DNA of 64,000 bases from Nocardia cyriacigeorgica (GTDB lineage Bacteria; Actinomycetota; Actinomycetes; Mycobacteriales; Mycobacteriaceae). This document shows positions 1 through 8,880 of the stretch, one piece after another (the first letter of the stretch is position 1; each line of letters starts with the position of its first letter). The notes beneath the pieces were generated by a model. It did no database searches. It worked only from the letters and a program-made list of their open reading frames with translations, and was not told the DNA's origin. The stretch covers positions 390,245 through 454,244 of the forward strand of contig NZ_JAAGUY010000002.1 of the NCBI RefSeq assembly GCF_010868145.1. Direction: 5' to 3'. The position numbers and the translations under genes are program-made.

Positions 1-1081
1 TCGGGAGATTGACGATCATCCAGGTGCCCGCCGCGGCCCCGACGGTCAGCCCCGCCGCACCGAGGGGGCGTGTGCCGAGAATGCGTACCCGATGGGGAAT
101 CTCGCGGACCCATGCACGCGCCGCCGGTAGTCCGTCGATTTCGTTCAACCGGATCTTGATATGTGCGCTCGGCGTGCGCTGCATCGGGTCGGCGCGCAGG
201 CACAGCACCAGAATCGGGCCGAGAAGCAGCAGTGGATACAGTTTCGCCGCACCGCCAAGACCCAGCAGCACACCCGCCAGCACTGGGCGTTTGCGTGCCC
301 AGGCCAGCAGGCCGGTCGCCGCGAAAGCCGTTGCCAAGGCATCGAAATTGGTGAACCCGTGCACGATCACCAGCGGCGAGCAGGCCGCCAGCGCGGCATC
401 CCAGACCCGGCGCCCGGCCAAGAGCGCCGTCGCCCATACGGTGACCAGCCAGGCAAGCGCCAGGCCTACGGCAATCACATTGAAGTAGATGACCACTTGC
501 AGTGCGCCCGGTAGTGGCCCGGCATCCCAGCTCTTGGCGATCTGCATCGACACGTACTGGTACAGGCCCGACAGCACCGGATACTCCATGTGCCGGGTTT
601 CGGTACCGCCGTCGGGCGTTTCCTCGATCCAGGACTTCTTGTACGGGAACGCGCCTTCGTTCAACCGCTCCGCACCGTAGAGCGGGACGGTGTCCGAATA
701 GCACATGGCCACGTACTGACGGCCGTCGTTCCAGTCGAGGGTGAGCCCGCCGTTCGCGCTCTCGGTCTGCTGGATGCAGGCGGCCTTGGTGCCCCAGCCG
801 AGAGCGAGGAACAGCACCGTGAACAGGAACAGCACCCGCACCGGTGTCCAGAACCGCGCCCGGCCGATCAGCGCATGATCACCGACCGGACCGCCGACCA
901 CCGTGCACAGCTGTGCCGTCAGGGAATCGTTGCGGCTTGGCCGGTCTCGGGCGTCGGCCGACCGGAGATCGGGGGCGAGCGGAGCAGGGGAGTCGTACCG
1001 CACGCCACCGGACCGGTCGGCCGTCCCACCGGTGTGCGCGCTCCCATTGGTCGGCTCGCCCACCAGTCGCTGATCGGTCAC
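1..1081 (-). CDS. GT87/DUF2029-type membrane glycosyltransferase-like protein (Rv0051-like), 3' end outside window
   Basis: The reading frame opens with GTG at 1081, 11 bases after the ponA1 stop, and runs off the left edge. About 360 residues are visible. A hydrophilic N-terminus of about 75 residues is followed by a membrane segment (VRVLFLFTVLFLALGW), an extracytoplasmic loop with Trp and Tyr residues, and further hydrophobic helices. This layout and its place directly after ponA1 match Rv0051 of M. tuberculosis, a multi-pass protein of the polyprenyl-phosphate-sugar-dependent glycosyltransferase 87 type. The sugar donor and acceptor are unknown. It is probably co-transcribed with ponA1. 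The family call is inference from layout and synteny; the open frame itself is clear. Confidence 0.75.
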   Translation of the reverse strand, partial: MTDQRLVGEPTNGSAHTGGTADRSGGVRYDSPAPLAPDLRSADARDRPSRNDSLTAQLCTVVGGPVGDHALIGRARFWTPVRVLFLFTVLFLALGWGTKAACIQQTESANGGLTLDWNDGRQYVAMCYSDTVPLYGAERLNEGAFPYKKSWIEETPDGGTETRHMEYPVLSGLYQYVSMQIAKSWDAGPLPGALQVVIYFNVIAVGLALAWLVTVWATALLAGRRVWDAALAACSPLVIVHGFTNFDALATAFAATGLLAWARKRPVLAGVLLGLGGAAKLYPLLLLGPILVLCLRADPMQRTPSAHIKIRLNEIDGLPAARAWVREIPHRVRILGTRPLGAAGLTVGAAAGTWMIVNLP

Positions 1082-1092
1082 GGCACCCGAGG

Positions 1093-4050
1093 CTACCGGG
1101 AGCGGCCGGGCGGAGCTCCGCGTGCACCCCCGGAATCGTCGGCGCCTCCGCCTCCGCCGCCACCGGATTCGTCGCCGCTGTCGGAACTGTCGTCGCCGAA
1201 TTCGCCCTGGTCTCTCGACGGTGAGCCGTCGGCGGGTGCGGTCGGCTGACCCGGCAGTGGCCCGGAGTCGGACGGTTGCTGCGGTTGCGGCCGCACCTGA
1301 GCCTGCGGATTCGGCTGCACGCCGGGCACCGGGATGACGACACCGGGCAGGATCTCCACCTGACTAGGCGTGATCACCACCGGCGGCTCGAACGAGGGGG
1401 CCTGCGTGGTGGACGGCGCGGTGTACGGCGCGGTCCACGACGGGACACCGGCTTGGCCCTTGATCGGGGCCGGCTTCGGGAAGGTCTCCTTCGGCGTGCC
1501 CTCGAGCGCACCGTCCATGGTGTCCTTCCAGATATCCGACGGCAGGCTGGAGCCGTAGATCATGGCGCCGCCGAAGTTGCGCAGCGGCTCACCCTGCTCG
1601 GTGCCGACCCAGACCGCGGTGGACAGCGACGGCGTGTAGCCGACCATCCAGGCGTCCTTGTTCTCGCCGGTGTCGCCGAGCTGGGCGGTACCGGTCTTGG
1701 ACGCCGACTCCCGGCCACCGGCCAGGCCGTGGTTGCGGGAGTAGGCCGCGATCGGCTTCATGGCCGCGGTGACGTTGTCGGCGACGGCTTCCGAGACCCG
1801 CTCCTCGCCGGCGACCTCACCGCGGTCGAGCAGCACCTCACCGTCGGCGGTGACCACGCGCTGCACGAAATGCGGTGCGTGATAGGTACCCGACGCCGCG
1901 AGCGTGGCGTACGCCGAGGCCATATCGAGCACCCGTGCCTGGTACTGGCCGAGCACGATGCCGTTGTTCGGACCCGCTCCATCCGCCTCGGTCAGGGTCT
2001 TGCCGACACCGGGGATCTCGTCCGGGATGCCGAGCTTGTGTGCCATATCGGCGATCTTCTGCGGGCCGTTCTGCATATCCAGCTGCATGCGATAGAAGCT
2101 GGTGTTCAGCGAACGTTTGAGTGCCTCGGCGATGGTGCACATGCCGCAGGACTCGCCCTCGACGTTGCTGATCTTGATGCCGTGCACGGTCAGCGGTGAG
2201 CTGTCGTACATCTGCGACAGCGGAAGGCCCATCTCCAAGTTCTGCGCCAGACCGAACACCTTGAACGACGAACCGGTCTGCAATCCCGCGTTGGCGAAGT
2301 CGTAGCCCTGGCCGTCGTTGCCGCCGTAGTAGGCGCGCACCGCACCGCTGCGCGGATCCACCGACACCACGGCGGTGCGCAGCTTCTCCGGCTCACCCTG
2401 CATGTTCTCGGCCACCGCATCGAGCGCGGCCTGCTGGGCCTTTGGATCGATGGTGGTGGTGATCTGCAGGCCGGCGGTGTTGAGCTGCTGCTCGCTGATG
2501 CCCGCGGCCGACAGCTCACGCAGCACCTGCTGCTTGATCAGGCCTTCGGGGCCGTCATCCATGGTCTTGTCACCGAGCGTGTCCAGCGGCCGAACAGCCG
2601 GGTACTGCATCGACTTGCGTTCGGCGGCGGCCAGATTGCCCTCCGACACCATGCCGTCGAGCACATAGTTCCAGCGGGTCTTGGCGCCCTCGGGGTTCTT
2701 CTCCGGATCGAGCGATGACGGCAGCTGAATGGTGGCGGCGAGTACCGCGCCCTCGGCCACGTTCAGTTCCTGCACCGGCTTGTCGAAGTAGGCCTTGGCG
2801 GCGGCGTCGATGCCGTAGGCACCGCGGCCGAAGTAGATGGTGTTGAGGTAGGCGGCGAGGATCTCGTCCTTGCTCCACTGCCGCGCCATCTTCGCCGAGA
2901 TCACCAGCTCTTTGAGCTTGCGGTTGAGCGAGCGTTCGTCACCGACCATGGCGTTCTTCACGTACTGCTGGGTGATGGTCGAACCACCACCGGCGCTCTC
3001 CTTGCCGAGCACGTTGTCACGCGCCGCGCGCACGAAGCCCGACACCGAGAAGCCGGGGTTGGTGTAGAAGTCACGGTCCTCGGCCGCGGTGACCGCGTTG
3101 CGGACATGCGGCGGCACCTGGTCGATGGTGACGTCGGTGCGGTTGCCTTCTGGCGGGACCACCTTGCTGATCTCGGTGGTGCCGTCGGCGGCGTAGATCA
3201 TCGCGACCTGGTTGGTCTTGAGATCGCCCGGCTGCGGTACCGAGACGGTGGAGTAGGCGATGAGAAACACGGTGCTCGGCACCACGATCGCCAGTGCGAT
3301 CAACACATAGATGGTGCGGCGCACGATCCGCCACGGCGACTTCTTCTTGCCGCCGGGCCTGCGCCTGCCCGGACCGTCGGAACCGTCGCCGCCGTCACCA
3401 CCGCGACGCGGGGGCGGACCCGAGGGTGGGCCGGAACGCGACTGCGCCCGGCGTTCGCCGGTGCTGGCTGCCCCGGCACCGGCAGGCCGGCGTTGAGCCG
3501 GACGCGGACCGGTAGTGGACGCTTTGCGATCGCGCTGGGACACCGCCTCGGAGAGGGAGGCGGGACGGCTGATCTTCTGCGTCGACTGAGCCTTGTCGCC
3601 CTCGGCCCCCGGACGGCCGATTTTCTGCGTCGACTGCGCGGAGTTCGGCTGCGCCGGATTCGGCTGCGGCGGCCTGCCCTGCGGGGGTCGACCCTGCGGC
3701 GGGCCGCCCTGCGGAGGCCTACCCTGCGGCGGACCCGGACGATGCGGTGGCTGCGGGCCGCGCTGGTTACCCGGCGGAGGTCCGCCCTGCGGGCCACGGG
3801 GACCCTGCGGACCCGGCCGCCCGGCCGGGCCAGGGCGCGGTCCGTTCGGGCCGGGCACGGGTCCGCCCGGGCGCGGTCCACCCGCACCGGGGCGGGGGCC
3901 GCTCACCTGCGGACGCGGGCCACCGGGACCACCCGAGCCGGGACGACCACCGGGGGGCGGTCCCATCGGACGGGGGTTCTGGCCTGGTTGTGGACTGCGC
4001 TGCGTTCGGGCGTTCGGGTCATCGCCGGGGTTCTCGTAGGGCGAATTCAC
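1093..4050 (-). CDS. ponA1: Bifunctional class A penicillin-binding protein PonA1
   Basis: This peptidoglycan transglycosylase and DD-transpeptidase should be anchored in the membrane by one helix. From the GTG at 4050 the product has 985 residues. It has a Pro/Gly-rich cytoplasmic tail of about 230 residues, a helix near 247-265, a GT51 domain (EDRDFYTNPG, GGGSTITQQYVKN) and a transpeptidase domain with SSFK near 593, SLNTS near 645 and KTGT near 783. A Pro/Ser/Gly-rich C-terminus follows. GTG 4050 is preferred over the ATG at 4128 because GGAG lies 9 bases before it and the extra 26 residues look non-native. The tail carries QSTQKIGRP and QSTQKISRP, possible kinase sites (inference). It lies between the Rv0049-like and Rv0051-like genes, as in mycobacteria. 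Confidence 0.95.
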   Translation of the reverse strand: MNSPYENPGDDPNARTQRSPQPGQNPRPMGPPPGGRPGSGGPGGPRPQVSGPRPGAGGPRPGGPVPGPNGPRPGPAGRPGPQGPRGPQGGPPPGNQRGPQPPHRPGPPQGRPPQGGPPQGRPPQGRPPQPNPAQPNSAQSTQKIGRPGAEGDKAQSTQKISRPASLSEAVSQRDRKASTTGPRPAQRRPAGAGAASTGERRAQSRSGPPSGPPPRRGGDGGDGSDGPGRRRPGGKKKSPWRIVRRTIYVLIALAIVVPSTVFLIAYSTVSVPQPGDLKTNQVAMIYAADGTTEISKVVPPEGNRTDVTIDQVPPHVRNAVTAAEDRDFYTNPGFSVSGFVRAARDNVLGKESAGGGSTITQQYVKNAMVGDERSLNRKLKELVISAKMARQWSKDEILAAYLNTIYFGRGAYGIDAAAKAYFDKPVQELNVAEGAVLAATIQLPSSLDPEKNPEGAKTRWNYVLDGMVSEGNLAAAERKSMQYPAVRPLDTLGDKTMDDGPEGLIKQQVLRELSAAGISEQQLNTAGLQITTTIDPKAQQAALDAVAENMQGEPEKLRTAVVSVDPRSGAVRAYYGGNDGQGYDFANAGLQTGSSFKVFGLAQNLEMGLPLSQMYDSSPLTVHGIKISNVEGESCGMCTIAEALKRSLNTSFYRMQLDMQNGPQKIADMAHKLGIPDEIPGVGKTLTEADGAGPNNGIVLGQYQARVLDMASAYATLAASGTYHAPHFVQRVVTADGEVLLDRGEVAGEERVSEAVADNVTAAMKPIAAYSRNHGLAGGRESASKTGTAQLGDTGENKDAWMVGYTPSLSTAVWVGTEQGEPLRNFGGAMIYGSSLPSDIWKDTMDGALEGTPKETFPKPAPIKGQAGVPSWTAPYTAPSTTQAPSFEPPVVITPSQVEILPGVVIPVPGVQPNPQAQVRPQPQQPSDSGPLPGQPTAPADGSPSRDQGEFGDDSSDSGDESGGGGGGGADDSGGARGAPPGRSR

Positions 4051-4159
4051 TGACAAGATCTCCAAAGCTCGTTTCGGTCTGGGTGGCTCGGTGCCGCCGA
4101 GGTCATCACGGACCCGGCTCGGCCCCATAAGTCACCCGACGGGCAGATGACCAGGTACT

Positions 4160-4579
4160 TCATTCGGCAGCGGTGCGCCGGTTGGCTCGCGTTCCGGTGC
4201 GCCGTCGTGGCGGCGCCGGTGTGCTGCCGAGCACATATGACTGCACCAGATGGTTCCAGCTGCAGGTCCGGCACACCTCGACCACATGAACCGAGAACTC
4301 CTCGCGAGTCTCGGCGAGACGGACCAGCTCCTCCGGTGTGCGAGCCGAGCCCGCTATCGGGCCGAGGCCGTCGCCGTAGACCCAGGATACGAGCGTGAGC
4401 TGTTCTTTCCGGCAGATAGGGCATGTGACCTCGCTCCCCCGGCCGTGGAATTTCGCCGCACGCAGCAGATATGGATTTGCATCACACACCTCGGCGACAT
4501 CGACACGGCCCGCATAGACGTCAGCCAGCAGCGACCGGCGCCGGAGCGCATAGTCGACCACTTGCCGCTGAATTCGCAC
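4160..4579 (-). CDS. DUF5318 zinc-ribbon-like protein (Rv0049-like)
   Basis: A 139-residue protein begins RIQRQVVDYALRRRSLL and contains CPICRKEQL and CRTCSWNHL, two CxxC pairs that should bind zinc. It closely resembles Rv0049, which sits next to ponA1 in M. tuberculosis. Its function is unknown. The GTG at 4579 is chosen because mycobacterial relatives start at the same residue. A GGGGAG lies almost against the start codon, so a leaderless or unusual start is possible. An ATG at 4675 would add 32 low-complexity residues. The gene reads toward ponA1 and is separated from it by about 110 bases. Confidence 0.85.
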   Translation of the reverse strand: MRIQRQVVDYALRRRSLLADVYAGRVDVAEVCDANPYLLRAAKFHGRGSEVTCPICRKEQLTLVSWVYGDGLGPIAGSARTPEELVRLAETREEFSVHVVEVCRTCSWNHLVQSYVLGSTPAPPRRRTGTRANRRTAAE

Positions 4580-4811
4580 GCTCCCCAGAGTAGCTGTGTC
4601 CAATTCGTTGCGCTGGCGCGCGGCGTGTTCGGTAGGCGCTCGTCCGTCCGGTGCGCTGTGGCGTATCTGCGACACCGGACCAGCGGGATTCGCCGGCCGC
4701 GTGGCCGGCGTGCTTGATCATCGTGTCGACGCGTCCGGCAGGTGGTCGGCATGCCCTTTCCGGCTGGTGCGGCCGGTTTGACCGAGAAAGCGAAATGCGA
4801 GTCTGTCCGAT

Positions 4812-4817
4812 TAGACT
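4812..4817 (+). promoter_or_regulatory. Probable -10 element of a leaderless promoter
   Basis: TAGACT lies 6 bases before the GTG start of the DUF1707 gene at 4824. No Shine-Dalgarno sequence precedes that GTG. The spacing fits transcription starting at the start codon, which is common in actinobacteria. No convincing -35 element is visible. Confidence 0.45.
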
Positions 4818-4823
4818 GCGCTG

Positions 4824-5945
4824 GTGTCGACGTCAGTCCCCGGTCGGATGCGTGCACGGGATCTCGACCGCGCCCACACCGCGAGCGTGCTCGACGCCGC
4901 CTATGCGGAGGGACAGCTCGGCGCCGACGAATACCACGACCGCACCGCCCAGGCCAGGGCCGCGAAGACGGTGGGCCAGCTATCCGCCCTGGTGGACGAT
5001 CTGCAAACGCCCTCAGCGGCACACATGCCCGGACCGCTGCGGTTCGCCCCGAGGGCCACGCCCGCCGCGACGGGCTATCCCTCGTCGACCAGGGCTCGCA
5101 CCGCCGATCGCGCCGCGGCCGCTGAACTGCTCGACCTGGCTCGCAGTGAAGGCCAGCTCACCGACGACGAAATCCGCGCCTACACCGAACTGCTCGCCGA
5201 GGCGAAGACCCTCGGTGATCTGGCCGAACTCACCGCTGACCTGCAAGGACCGCGCCGCGCCCCCGCACCGCCGCGGCGGGCGAAAACCACCGGTCAGGGC
5301 GGGTATCTCGCCGCGCTCACCGCAGCGGCACTGCTCGTCGCGTTCGGCGCCTTCGCGCTGACCGGCCGCGCGGACGGCCCAGCGCCCGCCGAATCGCCCG
5401 CGGCCGCCGTGCCGGAGGCCGGCGCCCCAGAGGCCGAGTTCCCCGCACCACGCGCCGAGCTCGACGACGTCGAACCGGTGGTGATCAAGACCCCCGATCT
5501 GGTCACCGGCGAGGGAATGGCCCACTTCATCGCCGACTACCGGGCCGAATTCGGCGACACCATTGCCGACGAGATCTCGCTGTTTCCCGAACACGGCGAC
5601 GTCGACCGCGCCGTCCCCGGACAGCCGAATCGTCGGGTGTCGTACGACTACCGAGGCGGCTTCCAGCGGCCGAGCGATCCGACCACTCGCAAGGTGGACA
5701 CCCCGACGGTCGACCTGGGAGTCCTTGATACCGCCGCGATCGGCGCCGCACTGGCAAACGCCGCGACGATCGCGACGGTGCCCGACGGCAAGGTCTCGCA
5801 CCTATCGGTAGAAGTCCACAGCTTCCCGCCGAACGAAGGCCGCATGGTCGTGGCCGTGTATGTCGGCAACGAATTCAACGAGTCCGGCCATTTCATCCTC
5901 GGCCCTGCCGGCGAGGTGCTTCGTGTGTGGCCGTTCGAGGGGTAG
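4824..5945 (+). CDS. DUF1707 (SHOCT-like) membrane protein, first of a tandem pair
   Basis: A 373-residue protein starts with RMRARDLDRAHTASVLDAAY and EGQLGADEYHDRT, the signature of the short DUF1707 domain. A second copy follows near 95-140 (AAAELLDLARSEGQLTDDE). One membrane helix lies near 160-180. The C-terminal, probably extracytoplasmic, domain has no family I recognise. DUF1707 is common in actinobacterial membrane proteins and its role is unknown. The gene sits where Rv0048c lies in M. tuberculosis (a membrane protein between Rv0049 and the PadR gene). It abuts the next gene, a paralogue, and is probably co-transcribed with it. Confidence 0.8.
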   Translation: MSTSVPGRMRARDLDRAHTASVLDAAYAEGQLGADEYHDRTAQARAAKTVGQLSALVDDLQTPSAAHMPGPLRFAPRATPAATGYPSSTRARTADRAAAAELLDLARSEGQLTDDEIRAYTELLAEAKTLGDLAELTADLQGPRRAPAPPRRAKTTGQGGYLAALTAAALLVAFGAFALTGRADGPAPAESPAAAVPEAGAPEAEFPAPRAELDDVEPVVIKTPDLVTGEGMAHFIADYRAEFGDTIADEISLFPEHGDVDRAVPGQPNRRVSYDYRGGFQRPSDPTTRKVDTPTVDLGVLDTAAIGAALANAATIATVPDGKVSHLSVEVHSFPPNEGRMVVAVYVGNEFNESGHFILGPAGEVLRVWPFEG

Positions 5946-5954
5946 GTGCTGGTG

Positions 5955-6767
5955 ATGACGAGAAACGACCAGCTCAGGGCCCGCGACAGCGATCGAGTCG
6001 AGGCGTGCGCGCTCATCGACGCGGCCTTGCAGGACGGGCAGCTCACCGAGGACGAACACGCCGAGCGCACCCGGTCGGCGATGCGCGCCACATACTTCGG
6101 CGAGCTGAACGGGCTCATCCGCGATTTACAGATTCCGAGCGATCTCGCCGGCTCGGCGGTCCTGCATCGCGACCGTCCGAATCGCCGCTGGTGGATTCCG
6201 GTCGCAGTGCTGACGGTCGCCGCGGTGATCGGCGCGACGGCGGGAGTCCTGCGGCCGGAGGGGGCCGACGCACCTGTTGTCGCGGTCGGCTCGGAGCAGG
6301 CCGAGCACGTAGAGCCCGCGCAGCTGCCGAGTCTGGTCACCGGTTCCGGGTTCGCACTGTTCATCGACAGCTACCGGCGCGAGTTCGGCGACGCCATCGC
6401 CGACACGGTCATGGTCTTTCCTGAATTCGCCTTGGCCCAGCGCCTCGAGGCCGATCGACCCGTCCTGTACCGATTCGATGCGGAAGGTTTCGAGGCGCAG
6501 AGTTCCGCGACGGTGAGCTGGGCCAACGGCCGGCCGATCGATCTGGGAGCCATCGACCTGACCGCGCTGGCGGGTCTCCTGCGCGGCGCGCCCGAATCGG
6601 TGCGATTGCCCGACGGCGCGGTCGACGATCTCGACATCGGCTACGAACTCAGCGCCCCGGGCGACGCCGGACCGGTGATCGACATCTCCGTCGATGACAA
6701 CGGCCGGACCGGTCGGCTTGTGGTCGACCCGGCCGGCAAGCCGCTGGAGATCTTCCCGGCCGACTGA
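5955..6767 (+). CDS. DUF1707 membrane protein, second of a tandem pair
   Basis: About 270 residues. One DUF1707 domain (LRARDSDRVEACALIDAAL, GQLTEDEHAERT) is followed by a helix near 75-92 (WWIPVAVLTVAAVIGATAG) and a C-terminal domain like that of its upstream neighbour. Both C-terminal domains share a LVTGxGxAxFI patch and YRxEFGDxIAD, so the pair arose by duplication and then lost or gained one DUF1707 copy. ATG 5955 is used because AGGTG lies 6 bases upstream. GTG codons at 5946 and 5952 are possible alternatives. Function is unknown. Confidence 0.78.
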   Translation: MTRNDQLRARDSDRVEACALIDAALQDGQLTEDEHAERTRSAMRATYFGELNGLIRDLQIPSDLAGSAVLHRDRPNRRWWIPVAVLTVAAVIGATAGVLRPEGADAPVVAVGSEQAEHVEPAQLPSLVTGSGFALFIDSYRREFGDAIADTVMVFPEFALAQRLEADRPVLYRFDAEGFEAQSSATVSWANGRPIDLGAIDLTALAGLLRGAPESVRLPDGAVDDLDIGYELSAPGDAGPVIDISVDDNGRTGRLVVDPAGKPLEIFPAD

Positions 6768-6929
6768 CCACGGCCCGCCACAGTTAACCGAGCCGCACCG
6801 GCACCCACAGGCCTCGCTGGAGGTCGCGATCCGGGGATCAATCGGGATCACAGCGCCTGTGGACAGCTCTGCGCGCCAGCTCTCCCACCTGCGAAAATGC
6901 GGGATGCATCACGAAGAACTATGCGTGGT

Positions 6930-6946
6930 TATATCGCTCCGATATA
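6930..6946. promoter_or_regulatory. Perfect inverted repeat, likely PadR operator upstream of padR-ino1
   Basis: TATATCG-CTC-CGATATA is a perfect 7-base dyad with a 3-base spacer. It lies 54 bases before the padR start in an otherwise GC-rich 233-base gap. An AT-rich dyad next to a PadR-type gene suggests autoregulation; the binding protein is inferred. Confidence 0.6.
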
Positions 6947-7000
6947 GTTGGTAGTCGCATCCATCGGTTAGGTCTGCACACAGTCAGGGGGTGAAGCCCG

Positions 7001-7558
7001 ATGCTCGAACTCGCAATCCTCGGGCTGCTCCTCGAATCGCCTATGCATGGTTACGAGCTGCGCAAGCGGCTGACGGGCCTGCTCGGTGCGTTTCGGGCCT
7101 TCTCCTACGGGTCGCTCTATCCGACACTGCGTCGAATGCAGGCGGACGGGCTGCTCGCGGAGGAGATCCCGGCCGGTGCGACCACACGTCGCGCCCGGCG
7201 GGTCTACCAGCTGACTCCGGCCGGACGGGAGCGTTTCAATGAGCTCCTTGCCGACACCGGACCGCAGAACTACACCGACGACGGCTTCGGCGTTCATCTC
7301 GCCTTCTTCAGCCGCACCCCCGCGGAAGCGCGGATGCGGATCCTCGAAGGCAGGCGGCGTCAGGTCGAGGAGCGCCGAGAGGGGCTTAGGGAAGCGATCA
7401 AGAAGGCGAGTGGCTCGCTGGATCGCTACACCCGCCAGCTCCATCAACTCGGACTCGAATCAAGCGAGCGCGAAGTGCGCTGGCTCAACGAGTTGATTGC
7501 GGCGGAGCAATCGACGAAGGCGGCACCACAGAAAGAGGGAAATACCGGCCATGAGTGA
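7001..7558 (+). CDS. PadR-family transcriptional regulator (Rv0047c-like)
   Basis: A 185-residue winged-helix repressor. The N-terminal PadR domain is seen in [35 protein letters not shown] and the wing region ending [14 protein letters not shown]-terminal helical dimerisation region (about 115-180) is of the Vir_act_alpha_C type. The stop overlaps the ino1 start by 8 bases, so the two genes are translated together, as in M. tuberculosis (Rv0047c-Rv0046c). The inverted repeat at 6930-6946 is the best operator candidate. The ligand is unknown. Regulation of ino1 by this protein is inference from the gene order. Confidence 0.92.
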   Translation: MLELAILGLLLESPMHGYELRKRLTGLLGAFRAFSYGSLYPTLRRMQADGLLAEEIPAGATTRRARRVYQLTPAGRERFNELLADTGPQNYTDDGFGVHLAFFSRTPAEARMRILEGRRRQVEERREGLREAIKKASGSLDRYTRQLHQLGLESSEREVRWLNELIAAEQSTKAAPQKEGNTGHE

Positions 7559-8651
7559 TGTCAAAGCTGCTGAGAGCGCCACAGAGGTTCGCGTCGCCAT
7601 CGTAGGTGTGGGCAACTGCGCATCCTCGCTGGTCCAGGGCGTTCAGTACTACAAGGACGCGGACGAGAGCGCGACCGTTCCCGGTCTGATGCACGTCAAG
7701 TTCGGCCAGTATCACGTGCGCGATGTGAAGTTCGTCGCCGCATTCGACGTCGACGCCAAGAAGGTCGGCTTCGACCTCTCCGAGGCGATCTTCGCCAGCG
7801 AGAACAACACCATCAAGATCTCCGACGTGCCGCCGAGCGACGTCGTCGTCCAGCGCGGCCCGACCCTCGACGGCATCGGCAAGTACTACGCCGAGACCAT
7901 CGAGGTCTCCGAGGCCGAGCCGGTCGACGTGGTCAAGGCGCTGAAGGACGCGAAGGTCGACGTTCTCGTCTCCTACCTGCCCGTCGGTTCCGAAGAGGCC
8001 GATAAGTTCTACGCCCAGTGCGCCATCGACGCGGGCGTTGCCTTCGTCAACGCGCTGCCGGTGTTCATCGCCTCCGACCCGGAGTGGGCCGAGAAGTTCA
8101 CCAAGGCCGGCGTCCCGATCGTCGGTGACGACATCAAGAGCCAGGTCGGCGCCACCATCACGCACCGCGTGATGGCCAAGCTGTTCGAGGACCGCGGCGT
8201 GCAGCTCGACCGCACCATGCAGCTCAACGTCGGCGGCAACATGGACTTCAAGAACATGCTCGAGCGTGAGCGCCTGGAGTCGAAGAAGATTTCCAAGACC
8301 CAGGCCGTCACGAGCAACCTGAAGAAGGAGCTCGGCGCCAACGACGTGCACATCGGCCCGTCCGACCACGTCGGCTGGCTCGACGACCGCAAGTGGGCCT
8401 ACGTGCGCCTCGAGGGACGTGCCTTCGGTGACGTGCCGCTGAACCTGGAGTACAAGCTCGAGGTGTGGGACTCGCCGAACTCGGCGGGCATCATCATCGA
8501 CGCGGTGCGCGCGGCCAAGATCGCCAAGGACCGTGGCATCGGCGGACCCGTCATCCCCGCCTCGGCGTACCTGATGAAGTCCCCGCCGCAGCAGCTGGCC
8601 GACGACGTCGCCCGCACCCAGCTCGAGGCCTTCATCATCGGTGCTGAGTAG
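7551..8651 (+). CDS. ino1: Inositol-3-phosphate synthase
   Basis: A 366-residue NAD-dependent synthase converts glucose 6-phosphate to 1L-myo-inositol 3-phosphate. This feeds phosphatidylinositol, its mannosides, lipoarabinomannan and mycothiol. The N-terminal Rossmann motif is [16 protein letters not shown]. Conserved family stretches include [28 protein letters not shown] and [12 protein letters not shown]. The ATG at 7551 lies inside the end of padR, with AGAGG 11 bases upstream. Length and sequence match the mycobacterial enzyme throughout. Expression is probably coupled to padR. Confidence 0.97.
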   Translation: MSDVKAAESATEVRVAIVGVGNCASSLVQGVQYYKDADESATVPGLMHVKFGQYHVRDVKFVAAFDVDAKKVGFDLSEAIFASENNTIKISDVPPSDVVVQRGPTLDGIGKYYAETIEVSEAEPVDVVKALKDAKVDVLVSYLPVGSEEADKFYAQCAIDAGVAFVNALPVFIASDPEWAEKFTKAGVPIVGDDIKSQVGATITHRVMAKLFEDRGVQLDRTMQLNVGGNMDFKNMLERERLESKKISKTQAVTSNLKKELGANDVHIGPSDHVGWLDDRKWAYVRLEGRAFGDVPLNLEYKLEVWDSPNSAGIIIDAVRAAKIAKDRGIGGPVIPASAYLMKSPPQQLADDVARTQLEAFIIGAE

Positions 8652-8677
8652 GATTTGCCGCTCCTTCGTCGCGGCGT

Positions 8678-8768
8678 GTTCGCGGCCCCTTGATGGCTCG
8701 TGCTTCCGCGACCGCTGCTTGCCTTCGGCTTGCACAGCGGCCGCGGAAACACGAGCCGGGCCGCGAAC
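8678..8768. repeat. Long interrupted inverted repeat downstream of ino1
   Basis: Outer arms GTTCGCGGCCC (8678-8688) and GGGCCGCGAAC (8758-8768) are perfect complements. Inside them, GGCTCGTG/CACGAGCC, TTCCGCG/CGCGGAA and CCGCTG/CAGCGG also pair, giving a stem of over 30 pairs with small bulges. It begins 27 bases after the ino1 stop. It could protect the ino1 3' end, act as a terminator, or be a dispersed palindromic repeat. Confidence 0.7.
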
Positions 8769-8832
8769 GGGCTCCTCGAGGTCGCCCAGTGGTGGCGGGT
8801 AGGTCGTCGGAGTCGCGTATATGCGAGCAATG

Positions 8833-8861
8833 AAGCCGGTCGAGACATCCTCGGCCGGCTT
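8833..8861. terminator. Bidirectional hairpin terminator
   Basis: AAGCCGGTCGAG and CTCGGCCGGCTT pair over 12 positions (one G-T) around the loop ACATC. It lies between ino1 (+) and the convergent gene at 8881. There is no long T run, which is usual for actinobacterial terminators. Confidence 0.65.
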
Positions 8862-8880
8862 TACTGTCTGCTGACTGCGC

